The notes under the pieces: generated by a model | Databases searched by the model: none | Told to the model about the DNA's origin: nothing | The model's input: only the letters and a program-made list of their open reading frames with translations | Assembly: GCA_963678925.1 (NCBI GenBank) | Contig: OY787533.1 | Location: 3,658,001-3,722,000, forward strand | DNA: 64,000 nucleotides | Source: G963665925 sp963678925 | GTDB taxonomy: Bacteria; Bacillota; Clostridia; Peptostreptococcales; Acidaminobacteraceae | Direction: 5' to 3' | Shown: piece after piece, positions 25,646-33,696 of the stretch | Position numbering within the stretch: position 1 is the stretch's first letter | Layout: every line of letters begins with the position of its first letter | Position numbers and translations under genes: made by a program

Positions 25646-26542
25646 ATGTCAGCAGTAACTAAAAGACAAACTAATGCAGGATATGTAGAGTGGCCATCAT
25701 TCGAATCAATTCAGGAAATGTTCAAGGAACACTTCATTATCGATCGTCGTGAAGACGGTGTTGTAACTGTACGTATGCACTGCCAGGGCGGTCCACTAAT
25801 CTGGTCAATGGAGCTTCATGATGCAATCGGTAAAATGTGGAGACTTCTTGGTACTGACCGTGATACAGAAATGATCATCTTCACAGGCACAGGTAACATC
25901 TGGGTAACTGACTTTGAAGCTGCAAGCTGGGCTCCAGAAGGTGACAGCCCTCACGAAACACGTTACAACCACATGTTCGTTGATGGTCGTCGTATGATTA
26001 TTACAATGATTCAAGACGTTGAAGTTCCAACGCTTGGTGTTCTTAGCGGTTCAGGCGGCCATACAGAGCTTGCGCTGATGTGTGACCTTGCAATCGCTGC
26101 AGACGATATCACAATCCTTGACCCACACATGCTTCCTGGAACAAACAACGTACCTGGCGACGGTATCCACAGCTGCTTCTTCGAGCTGATGAACGCACGT
26201 AATGCTGCATGGTACCTGATGACTGGCGACAAAATGGACGCTAGCGAGCTTGTTAACCTTGGTCTGGTTTCTGAAATCGTTCCAAGAGAGCAGCTTATGG
26301 ATCGTGCTTATGAAATCGCAGACATGCTGATGGCTCAAAACCGCATCGCGCGTCGTCTGACTACACAGCTAATCAGAAGAAACTGGAAAAAGCGTATCTC
26401 TGATGACCTGGATATGGCATTCGGTACAGAGCTATTCGGTATGTACTGTGCTGACGAGCTTCACTCTGAGCTTCTTTCTATGATCGGTTACCTGGGTCTT
26501 GAAGGCAAAATCAACCCACCGCTTGTAGGTAAAGTACGTTAA
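25646..26542 (+). CDS. Crotonase-fold cyclic beta-diketone hydrolase (6-oxocamphor hydrolase-like)
   Basis: 298 aa crotonase-superfamily protein, but not a normal enoyl-CoA hydratase. From memory of 6-oxocamphor hydrolase, the segments PLIWS, DRDTEMIIFTGTG, GGHTELALMCD, DPHMLPGTNNVPGDGIH and YLMTGDKMDA align closely with it, and the residues studied there as catalytic (Trp40, His122, His145, Asp154, Glu244) correspond here to W53, H139, H161, D172 and E262. In the hydratases the H161 position is a glutamate. The predicted reaction is retro-Claisen water cleavage of a ring 1,3-diketone to a keto acid, with no CoA. AAGGAGG precedes ATG. Its strongly biased codons suggest high expression. Confidence 0.75.
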   Translation: MSAVTKRQTNAGYVEWPSFESIQEMFKEHFIIDRREDGVVTVRMHCQGGPLIWSMELHDAIGKMWRLLGTDRDTEMIIFTGTGNIWVTDFEAASWAPEGDSPHETRYNHMFVDGRRMIITMIQDVEVPTLGVLSGSGGHTELALMCDLAIAADDITILDPHMLPGTNNVPGDGIHSCFFELMNARNAAWYLMTGDKMDASELVNLGLVSEIVPREQLMDRAYEIADMLMAQNRIARRLTTQLIRRNWKKRISDDLDMAFGTELFGMYCADELHSELLSMIGYLGLEGKINPPLVGKVR

Positions 26543-26592
26543 TTAACTGAGTCTTTAAAATTTATAACTTGATAGATGGTCTTCTTTCCTAA

Positions 26593-26637
26593 AGTATATG
26601 TGGAGAACGTAACACTTCTCCGCATATATTTGCATTT
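26593..26637 (+). terminator. Hairpin, probable partial terminator
   Basis: TATATGTGGAGAA pairs with TTCTCCGCATATA (one G-U), loop of 7-8 nt, then TTTGCATTT. Confidence 0.6.
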
Positions 26638-26638
26638 G

Positions 26639-26692
26639 GCCCGAATTACTGATGGAAATGTCTGAGGCGGCGTTTCCATGACTAATTCGGGC
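26639..26692 (+). repeat. Long two-stage intercistronic hairpin
   Basis: Outer perfect 10-bp stem GCCCGAATTA / TAATTCGGGC and inner perfect 7-bp stem ATGGAAA / TTTCCAT. No T tract follows. It lies 30 bp before the butyrate kinase start and may protect or process the mRNA, or be a DNA operator. Confidence 0.75.
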
Positions 26693-26724
26693 ACAGGGAA
26701 ATTGTAAAAAGCGAGGAGGATATC

Positions 26725-27852
26725 GTGAAGAAGATATTTACTATTAACTGCGGGTCGACATCGACGAAGGTTGCCTATTTCGAAGATGACAAAATGGTGA
26801 GCAAAGTATCACTCGATGTTACTGCGCAGCAGCTGAAAGCAATGCCTAAAGCCCTTGATCAGCTTGAACTAAGAACTGGCCAGGTAAGAGATTTTCTAAA
26901 GGAGAACAGCCTGGATCCGAGTGCGTTTGACATTGTGGTTGCACGCGGTGGTACAATACACGCCGTTCCTAAAGATGGTGCCTATGAGGTCAATGACCTG
27001 ATGATTGCGACTGAGAAATACGCACCTGCTGCACAGCATGCATCTTCTCTTTCGTGTCTGATTGGCAATGAACTGGTGAAGGATCTTGACATACCGGTCA
27101 TCATTTATGACCCAACGTGTGTGGACTCGGCAGACCCAATCGCCAAAATCACAGGCATTCCTGAAATTACAAACAAACCGGTAGCCCATCTGCTTAACAC
27201 AAAGATGGCCGGTATCACATATGCAGAATCCATTGGAAAGAAATATGCAGATCTTAATCTAATCATCGTTCAGCTTGGCGGCGGTATTACACTCGGATTC
27301 CACGACCATGGCCGTATTGCTGACTGGGTATATGACGACGAAGGGGCCATGTCACCACAGCGTGCAGGCGCCATTCCGACACGTTATATGGTAGATCTGT
27401 GCTATAACAGCGATAAAAGCTATCAGGAAATGAAGATGTTTCTTGCTGGCAAGGCTGGTCTGGCAGCCCATTTTGGCACGCAGGACGTCCGTGACATAGA
27501 AAAAATGATTGAAGAAGGCGATGAAAGAGCGGAACTGGTTCTTCAATCTGTCTCCTACAATGTTGCAAAAAGCATAGGTCAGCTTTCAGTTGTCAGGGGT
27601 GGAAAGGTAGACCAGATCATTTTGACAGGTGGCATTGCCTACTCTAAGCGTATTACCGACTGGATTGCCGAAAAGGTTGAATTCATTGCGCCGGTTTCTG
27701 TCATTCCAGGTGAAAAGGAAATGGAAGCGCTAGCAGCCGGCGGACTGCGCATACTGAAGGGTGAAGAAGCGGTTCAGCCATTCACATTCATGCCCCCAGG
27801 CTACAGCTCCATTGAAGAGATTATCAGTAATCCAAATGCCCTGGCAAAGTAA
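26725..27852 (+). CDS. buk: Butyrate kinase
   Basis: 375 aa ASKHA-fold carboxylate kinase that converts butyryl phosphate and ADP to butyrate and ATP. Motifs: FTINCGSTSTKVAYFEDD, VARGG, QHASSLSCLIG, PVAHLLNTKMA and LGGGITLGFHDHGRI. GTG start with GCGAGGAGG 7-8 nt upstream. It is separated from ptb by the BKACE gene, an unusual order since ptb and buk are normally adjacent. The enzyme could also act on other short acyl phosphates. It would provide substrate-level ATP for the island. Confidence 0.92.
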   Translation: MKKIFTINCGSTSTKVAYFEDDKMVSKVSLDVTAQQLKAMPKALDQLELRTGQVRDFLKENSLDPSAFDIVVARGGTIHAVPKDGAYEVNDLMIATEKYAPAAQHASSLSCLIGNELVKDLDIPVIIYDPTCVDSADPIAKITGIPEITNKPVAHLLNTKMAGITYAESIGKKYADLNLIIVQLGGGITLGFHDHGRIADWVYDDEGAMSPQRAGAIPTRYMVDLCYNSDKSYQEMKMFLAGKAGLAAHFGTQDVRDIEKMIEEGDERAELVLQSVSYNVAKSIGQLSVVRGGKVDQIILTGGIAYSKRITDWIAEKVEFIAPVSVIPGEKEMEALAAGGLRILKGEEAVQPFTFMPPGYSSIEEIISNPNALAK

Positions 27853-27934
27853 TGCACTTCTAAGTTAGACAAAAGCTATAAAACAATTATGAGCCTATAA
27901 TCGAATCAATCAATTTTGAAAAGGAGGTCTCGAA

Positions 27935-28765
27935 ATGGGACTGGAAAATAAGGTAATCATTACAGCCGCACTGACAGGTGCGATGACACCAAAGGAAATG
28001 AATCCAAATATTCCCTTAACACCGGAGGAAATTGCAGAAGACGCATACAAGTGCTGGAAAGCAGGCGCTGCTGTTGTTCACCTGCATATGCGTGATGATG
28101 AAGGACTGGGCACAATGGACAAAGAGAAGTTCAAGAAGACAGTTGAGCTGATCAAGGCCAAGCCTGATTGCGATGTAGTTATCAACTGCACAACTTCAGG
28201 TGACAACCGTGCATCATACGATGACCGTATGGCGCATCTGCCTTATGTAAAACCTGAAATTGCGTCTTTTGACGCGGGTTCATTCAACTGGATGCCTTTT
28301 GGTATTTTTGATAACTCACCTCAGTTCCTTGAGCCACTGGGAAATACGATGAAGGAACATGGCGTAAAGCCTGAGTTTGAAATTTTCGACTCTGGATTTA
28401 TGAATGTCGTAAAATACTATGCGAAAAAGGGTGTGCTTGAAGCACCATACCACTACCAGTTCGTACTTGGTGTACTGGGCGGCATGGAAGCATCGGTAAA
28501 GAACCTTCAATATCTCCATGAAATGCTTCCAGAAGGGGCAACTTGGTCAGCATTTGGTCTGGGCAAGCAGCATATGCCAATCATGTACGCAACCCTGGCC
28601 CTGGGCGGACACATTCGCGTTGGCCTGGAAGACAATGTATACTACAGCAAAGGTCAACTGGCATCGAATGTAATGCTGGTTGAAAGAGCTGCACGTGTGA
28701 TCAATGAGTTTGGCAAAGAGCCTGCGACACCAGAAGAGGCGCGCCAGATCCTAGGTATTAAATAG
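27935..28765 (+). CDS. Beta-keto acid cleavage enzyme (BKACE family, DUF849)
   Basis: 276 aa Zn-dependent TIM-barrel enzyme. VIITAALTGA at the start, AAVVHLHMRDDEG with the zinc-binding HxH, INCTTSGD, and C-terminal GGHIRVGLEDNVY are diagnostic. The family condenses a beta-keto acid with acetyl-CoA and gives acetoacetate plus an acyl-CoA. Kce of lysine fermentation is one member, but kamA, kamDE and kdd-type genes are absent here. A triacetate (3,5-dioxohexanoate) acetoacetate-lyase role, known from anaerobic phloroglucinol breakdown, fits the predicted ring hydrolase. An AAGGAGG site precedes ATG. Confidence 0.85.
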   Translation: MGLENKVIITAALTGAMTPKEMNPNIPLTPEEIAEDAYKCWKAGAAVVHLHMRDDEGLGTMDKEKFKKTVELIKAKPDCDVVINCTTSGDNRASYDDRMAHLPYVKPEIASFDAGSFNWMPFGIFDNSPQFLEPLGNTMKEHGVKPEFEIFDSGFMNVVKYYAKKGVLEAPYHYQFVLGVLGGMEASVKNLQYLHEMLPEGATWSAFGLGKQHMPIMYATLALGGHIRVGLEDNVYYSKGQLASNVMLVERAARVINEFGKEPATPEEARQILGIK

Positions 28766-28801
28766 AAACAGCAGAGTTCAAGTTCAAATAATGACAGCTA
28801 T

Positions 28802-28829
28802 GTGCCAGTGCGAATCATCGTACTGGCAC
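28802..28829 (+). repeat. Intercistronic hairpin
   Basis: GTGCCAGT / ACTGGCAC around a 12-nt loop, no T tract, between the BKACE and ptb genes. Confidence 0.7.
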
Positions 28830-28851
28830 GTATACGATTAAAGGAGATGCC

Positions 28852-29754
28852 ATGTATAGAGATTATGAAGCGCTTAAGGCGGCATGCCTGGATACGAATG
28901 CGCAAATGAAGCGGATTGTGGTTGCTGGTGCGGCAGATGACCATGCACTTGAAGCCAGCTTTTTGGCACAAGGCCAGGGCTATGTCACACCTGTTCTGGT
29001 TGGAGAAACAGACCACATTGAGAGCTTGATAGAAAAATTGGGGTTTTCAGAGGAAAAATATGAAATCGTACACTGCGAAGCAGGACGCAATCCTTCCGAA
29101 GTAGCTGTTCAGCTCATTCATGAGGGCCGTGGAGATTTCATTCTTAAAGGAAAGATGGAAACAAAGGATCTTCTAAGACCGATTCTCAACAAGGAAACGG
29201 GACTGAACGATCGCGGCTTTATCACACATTTTGGACTCATGCAGGTCAAAGGATACCACAAGCTTCTTGCCATGAGTGACTGCGCAGTCATCCCATACCC
29301 GACCTTTGAAGAGAAGGCAAAAATCATAGAAGTTGGTATGGAAGCCCTTAGAAAGCTTGGATACGAAAGACCTGTAGTAGGCGCACTTTGCGCCGTTGAG
29401 ACAGTCAGCCCGAAAATGCCTGAAACAGGTGATGCAGAACGTCTTCAGAAAATGTCTGATGAAGGGGCTTTTGATAATGGTGTAGTGGTAGGTCCGATTT
29501 CTTATGACTTGGCTACGCGAAAAGAATCGGCAGAAATAAAAGGATATGATTCACCCTATGCAGGTGATGTGGATATGCTCCTTGTGCCTCAAATGGTTAC
29601 AGGAAACGTCATGAGCAAAATTTGGAATGTTGATGAAGAAAACATACTAGCAGGCTGCCTCCTGGGTGCCAATGTGCCGATCGCACTTACATCCAGGAGT
29701 GCCAGCATGAATGAAAAGCTCTATTCCATTCTGCTGTGCAGCCTGCTGAGCTAA
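28852..29754 (+). CDS. ptb: Phosphate butyryltransferase
   Basis: 300 aa PTA/PTB-family acyltransferase converting butyryl-CoA and phosphate to butyryl phosphate, the substrate of Buk. Motifs: IVVAGAADDHALEAS, FILKGKMETKDLLRPILN, DCAVIPYPTFEEKAKII, and C-terminal GCLLGANVPIALTSRSA. AAAGGAG precedes ATG. It converges with the LysR gene, whose stop codon is 7 nt away. Confidence 0.9.
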   Translation: MYRDYEALKAACLDTNAQMKRIVVAGAADDHALEASFLAQGQGYVTPVLVGETDHIESLIEKLGFSEEKYEIVHCEAGRNPSEVAVQLIHEGRGDFILKGKMETKDLLRPILNKETGLNDRGFITHFGLMQVKGYHKLLAMSDCAVIPYPTFEEKAKIIEVGMEALRKLGYERPVVGALCAVETVSPKMPETGDAERLQKMSDEGAFDNGVVVGPISYDLATRKESAEIKGYDSPYAGDVDMLLVPQMVTGNVMSKIWNVDEENILAGCLLGANVPIALTSRSASMNEKLYSILLCSLLS

Positions 29755-29761
29755 ACACGCC

Positions 29762-30670
29762 TTAGGCGTTTTCTTCGGGTTTTTCAGCGTATGATTTTAC
29801 AAGCTTGATGAATTCTTCTGCAAGTGCGGAGTTGTTCTCCTTATTGTAGAGCATGACCACGTTGCCCTTCGCGGAGAATTCATTGAGCGGGATATAGGTG
29901 ATTTGTGTGTCTGATGACTTTGATTTTGTCATTGAAGTGGGGACAATACTGTAGCCCAGACCAAGAGAAACCTGAAGCATGGCCGAGTCTGTGGTGTTGA
30001 CATAGATCACATCGATGTTTTTTCTGTTCGTGTAGTTCTCGAGCTCATACATGACCAGCTTGATAAATGGGGGCTGGGAATATGAAGGCAGGAGAAGCGG
30101 CAGAGTGTTGACGATTCCAGATATGTTCTCTGTCGAGCTGTCCTTGACGATTGAAGAAGCGACAGCAAGTGAGAAGGGTTCTTCGCCGACTGGAACACGA
30201 CAGAGCTGTTCTTCATCAGATGCCGCAAATTGATATGTGAAGCCTACATCATAAATGTCATAAAGTATGGCGCTTGGAATCTCTGTAAAATTGTAAGATT
30301 CAATTACGAGGGATGTGTCGGGAAAATCATTCTTGAAATGATAGAGCGATTTTTGCAGGACTGGGCTGATGTTGCCCGGTGATACCACTCTTAGAACGCC
30401 GGATTGTCCCTTGTTGGCAAACTGTGTTTTCTGGATAATGGTTTCCATGTGTTTAATAAAAAGCTCACATTCTTTGTAGAAGACTTCACCTGCGTCAGTA
30501 AGCTCAAGTTGTTTGTTGCTCCGTTCAAAAAGAACGACGCCAAGCTCCTTTTCAAGGGCCATCATTTGACGGCTCAGGGTAGACTGGCTGATGTAGAAAT
30601 GTCTGGCTGCCTTTGTGACGTTCTTGTATTTTGCAATGTATTGAAAGTGGTGTAGTGTTTCAATATTCAT
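29762..30670 (-). CDS. LysR-family transcriptional regulator
   Basis: 302 aa with helix-turn-helix IETLHHFQYIAKYKNVTKAARHFYISQSTLSRQMMALEKELG and a LysR substrate-binding domain. It is divergent from the thiolase gene and convergent with ptb, a classic position for controlling the neighbouring catabolic genes. The 121-bp divergent gap holds an AT-rich imperfect dyad (ATATATTTTACCATATAT) but no copy of the 23-bp box, so it may recognise a different site. Confidence 0.87.
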   Translation of the reverse strand: MNIETLHHFQYIAKYKNVTKAARHFYISQSTLSRQMMALEKELGVVLFERSNKQLELTDAGEVFYKECELFIKHMETIIQKTQFANKGQSGVLRVVSPGNISPVLQKSLYHFKNDFPDTSLVIESYNFTEIPSAILYDIYDVGFTYQFAASDEEQLCRVPVGEEPFSLAVASSIVKDSSTENISGIVNTLPLLLPSYSQPPFIKLVMYELENYTNRKNIDVIYVNTTDSAMLQVSLGLGYSIVPTSMTKSKSSDTQITYIPLNEFSAKGNVVMLYNKENNSALAEEFIKLVKSYAEKPEENA

Positions 30671-30791
30671 AGATAGAAAACCTCTCGGATTGTTTTGTTT
30701 AGTAGAAAATCACTAAATATATTTTACCATATATGGCCTTGGATGAGGTCGAATACATGTGTAAAAATGACTGGAGTTAGGAGGAAAAATT

Positions 30792-31949
30792 TTGGAGAAT
30801 TGTGTTATCGTCGCTTACGGCAGATCAGCTGTCGGTAGAGCTTTCAAAGGATCCCTCGCTGGGGTGAATCCAGTAGATTATGGTGCTGAAGTTTTAAAAG
30901 GTGTTCTGGAAAAGGTACCGGAACTCGATGCGAAAGAAATTGAAGATGTTATTGTTGGATGTGCAATTCCAGAGGGGACCATGGGCCTGAATCCCGCGCG
31001 CAATATCGTTATTCGTGCAGGACTTCCTGACAGTGTGCCTGCACAGACGGTGAACCGCTTCTGTTCATCTGGACTGCAGACCATTGCCATTGGTGCGGCG
31101 TCCATTATGAGCGGGATGCAGGATGTTGTCGTTGCAGGCGGTGTGGAGTCCATGACGGCACCGGTTCTTTCAAGCGATCAGAAGTATTTGAATGAATGGC
31201 TTCTTAAAAATACGGAGGCTTATGTCTCGATGGGTATGACGGCGGAAAACGTGGCAACCAAATATGGTGTAACACGGGAGCGTATGGAGCAAATGGCCGT
31301 TGAGAGCCATGCAAAGGCCGCACAAGCTCTTGAAGATGGGCTGTTCGATCCTGAAATCATCCCTGTGAGAGGTCTGGATCTGGAAGGAAAGGATCTTGTT
31401 CTTAAGCGTGATGAAGGTGTGCGTAAAGGAACAAACCTGGACAAGCTTGCCACACTCAAACCTTGCTTTATGGAAGACGGACTTGTGACAGCGGCAACCT
31501 CATCACAAATGAGCGATGGTGCAAGCTTCGTTGTGCTCATGTCTGAGTCTAAGGCAAAGGCACTGGGCATTAAACCTGTAGCTCGTTTTGTTTCATATGC
31601 GGTTGCAGGTCTTGAACCGGAATACATGGGTATGGGGCCGGTTCATGCCGTAAATAAGCTGATGACAAAAACTGACCTTACAATTGAGGATATGGATGTT
31701 ATTGAGCTCAATGAGGCATTTGCTGCCCAGGCCATAGCTACAGTAGAAGAACTTGGACTGAATACGGAAATACTCAATCCTAGAGGGGGTGCGCTGGCAC
31801 TGGGCCATCCACTGGGTGCCACAGGCTCAATTCTTACATGCAAGGCAATCAACTACCTGCAGAACACAGGTGGCAGGTACGGTATGATTACCATGTGCAT
31901 TGGTGGCGGCATGGGTGCGGCGGGTATTATTGAAGTGTATCCGTCATAG
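30792..31949 (+). CDS. Thiolase (acetyl-CoA C-acetyltransferase type)
   Basis: 385 aa. Nucleophilic Cys in VNRFCSSGLQTIA, His in GGALALGHPLGATGS and the second Cys in MCIGGGMGAAGIIE show an intact degradative/biosynthetic thiolase. TTG 30792 is the start, with GGAGTTAGGAGG upstream. Here it would split acetoacetyl-CoA made by the BKACE reaction into two acetyl-CoA, or run in reverse for butyrate synthesis. Longer-chain 3-ketoacyl-CoA use cannot be excluded. Confidence 0.88.
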   Translation: MENCVIVAYGRSAVGRAFKGSLAGVNPVDYGAEVLKGVLEKVPELDAKEIEDVIVGCAIPEGTMGLNPARNIVIRAGLPDSVPAQTVNRFCSSGLQTIAIGAASIMSGMQDVVVAGGVESMTAPVLSSDQKYLNEWLLKNTEAYVSMGMTAENVATKYGVTRERMEQMAVESHAKAAQALEDGLFDPEIIPVRGLDLEGKDLVLKRDEGVRKGTNLDKLATLKPCFMEDGLVTAATSSQMSDGASFVVLMSESKAKALGIKPVARFVSYAVAGLEPEYMGMGPVHAVNKLMTKTDLTIEDMDVIELNEAFAAQAIATVEELGLNTEILNPRGGALALGHPLGATGSILTCKAINYLQNTGGRYGMITMCIGGGMGAAGIIEVYPS

Positions 31950-31995
31950 TACTTTTCTATGCGTTTCCCAAGACAATAAAAGCATGACTATTTAT

Positions 31996-32034
31996 AAAAA
32001 AAGCGGGCTGTTCTTTTAAACAGTCCGCTTTTGC
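31996..32034. terminator. Bidirectional terminator
   Basis: AAAGCGGGCTGTT pairs with AACAGTCCGCTTT (G-U), flanked by A and T runs, between the thiolase and the convergent gene at 32071. Confidence 0.85.
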
Positions 32035-32070
32035 TGGTTAACCGGAAAATAGGGTTCTACAGGCCGTGTT

Positions 32071-33252
32071 TCAGTTTGAATGCTTGTGATGTCCACGTTT
32101 TGGAGGGACATTGTTAATGATGGGTTCGATGGATGTGCCGCCGGCACGTACCAGTGCATCAGCAACGGCTTCCTTGATGGCCATTGAGGAGTAGGTTGCA
32201 CCGGATACTGTATCTACATCTGCAGTCTGGGTACGGATGATTTCAGGAATCATGCCGTTGGTTGCCCAGCGGAGCCACTTGCGGTCGTCACGGGTCTGGG
32301 TGACCTCAATGGAAGTGATGTATTCGTCCTGGACAGAAACGCTTACAGTCATGTCGCCTCTAAAGCCTGTTCCACTACCGGTATAGACGCCATCCGTGAT
32401 GCCAAGTGCGTCACCAACCGGCAGGGATGACATATCGAGATCCATATCTTCAACTGTAGAAAGTGCAGTGGTAGAGCTCATGCGCGTAAAATTGTCATAA
32501 GCCAGCCAGACAAGTAGAGGAACAATCACAACCAGTACGGCCGCAGTCACAAGTTTCTTTTTTGCTGTATTGACCTCAATCACTTTCAAATCAAGGGTGT
32601 GTTCAACCGGACATGCACTGACACAGGACATGCAGTTTATGCACTGCAAAGACCGTACCTGTGTATGGGACTGAATGTCGATTTGCATGGGACAGACCCT
32701 GTTGCACAGACCGCAGCTGACACATGTGGACGCCGAACGAACAATGGTGACAGGCCGCAGTGATCCCATCAGTCCGTAGCGTGCGCCTTCGGTACACAGG
32801 AACTTGCAGAAGGGACGGTCAACAAAAATGGAAATGAGGAGCATGAGACTTATGATACCCCATCCAATGACAGAAAGGGCGTGTCCTGCAAAGGCAGCGG
32901 CCAAATTGACACGCGGGTCCAAATGCATGAGGCTGCTGATTGCAGTGCCGCTTATGAAAAGTGAAATCGCGAGCAGGGCATAACGCAAGGGCGAGAGAGC
33001 CTTAGCCAGCTTCATAGGTAGCCTATAGGGTCTGATCTTCAGTTTTTGGCGTAAACGACCAGAAAAATCCTGAAGGGTTCCAAAGGGACAGAGCCAGCCG
33101 CAAAAGAGGGGACCGGAGAGGACTGTAACGACGACAAGGAATATTTGAAAAAGCGGTATGCCGCTTATGAGTCCTGTTATGGATATTGCAAGGGCCAGCA
33201 CCTGTATGAGAAACCGAAGGGGCTGCAAGTGTTTTCGTATATTGGATAGCAT
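32071..33252 (-). CDS. Polyferredoxin membrane protein with covalent-FMN domain (NosR/RnfG-like)
   Basis: 393 aa. Several N-terminal membrane helices with the CGWLCPFGTLQDF motif of the NapH/NosR iron-sulfur membrane family, then two [4Fe-4S] ferredoxin motifs (CVSCGLCNRVCPMQI, CINCMSCVSACPVEH), one more helix, and a C-terminal FMN-binding domain ending in DTVSGATYSS, the site for covalent flavinylation by ApbE. It probably moves electrons across the membrane to an extracytoplasmic flavin. No apbE or partner reductase is in the window. Confidence 0.83.
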   Translation of the reverse strand: MLSNIRKHLQPLRFLIQVLALAISITGLISGIPLFQIFLVVVTVLSGPLFCGWLCPFGTLQDFSGRLRQKLKIRPYRLPMKLAKALSPLRYALLAISLFISGTAISSLMHLDPRVNLAAAFAGHALSVIGWGIISLMLLISIFVDRPFCKFLCTEGARYGLMGSLRPVTIVRSASTCVSCGLCNRVCPMQIDIQSHTQVRSLQCINCMSCVSACPVEHTLDLKVIEVNTAKKKLVTAAVLVVIVPLLVWLAYDNFTRMSSTTALSTVEDMDLDMSSLPVGDALGITDGVYTGSGTGFRGDMTVSVSVQDEYITSIEVTQTRDDRKWLRWATNGMIPEIIRTQTADVDTVSGATYSSMAIKEAVADALVRAGGTSIEPIINNVPPKRGHHKHSN

Positions 33253-33696
33253 GAGTGGTTCTCCTTCTTAATGGGATTTCATTTAAAGATATGTTCTATG
33301 ATTTTAGCATACATTCAGAGAAATCAGCGCAAAAAAATGATGAAAAGGATATATGCATGTGTGAAGTCAGCAAAATATGGAATGAATAAGTTAAATAGTT
33401 TACAGTTTCTGGTGTAATATTATTAGAAATTGTGTATAATAATTTTAGTGAATGTATGAAAATAGTACTAGACAAGTGACCCACTGCATTAATGTGCAAT
33501 GAGGAATGTTAGCGTCTACAAAATGTTGTAATTACAATGTTTTACGATTGTGTACAGAAACTATTCATGGATTATACTTCCAATGAATGCAGTAATATGA
33601 TATTAATATATAGGACTTATTATCTATATAACACCAATTTGCTACACAATAAATAGAAGTCAGGTGGCAGATGATGCTGCTTATCTGGAGGTCATC
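33253..33696 (+). other. AT-rich gene-free stretch
   Basis: No gene is seen. It contains a perfect 12-bp palindrome TTGTAATTACAA (33526-33537) and a TATAAT at about 33437 without a clear -35. It is likely to hold the promoters of both divergent neighbours. Confidence 0.5.

Noticed and set aside
25646..26542. Plain enoyl-CoA hydratase annotation
   Set aside because: The second catalytic glutamate position is histidine and the active-site pattern fits 6-oxocamphor hydrolase better.
27935..28765. Lysine fermentation 3-keto-5-aminohexanoate cleavage enzyme (kce)
   Set aside because: Family is right, but none of the other lysine fermentation genes is present, so the specific substrate is not assigned.
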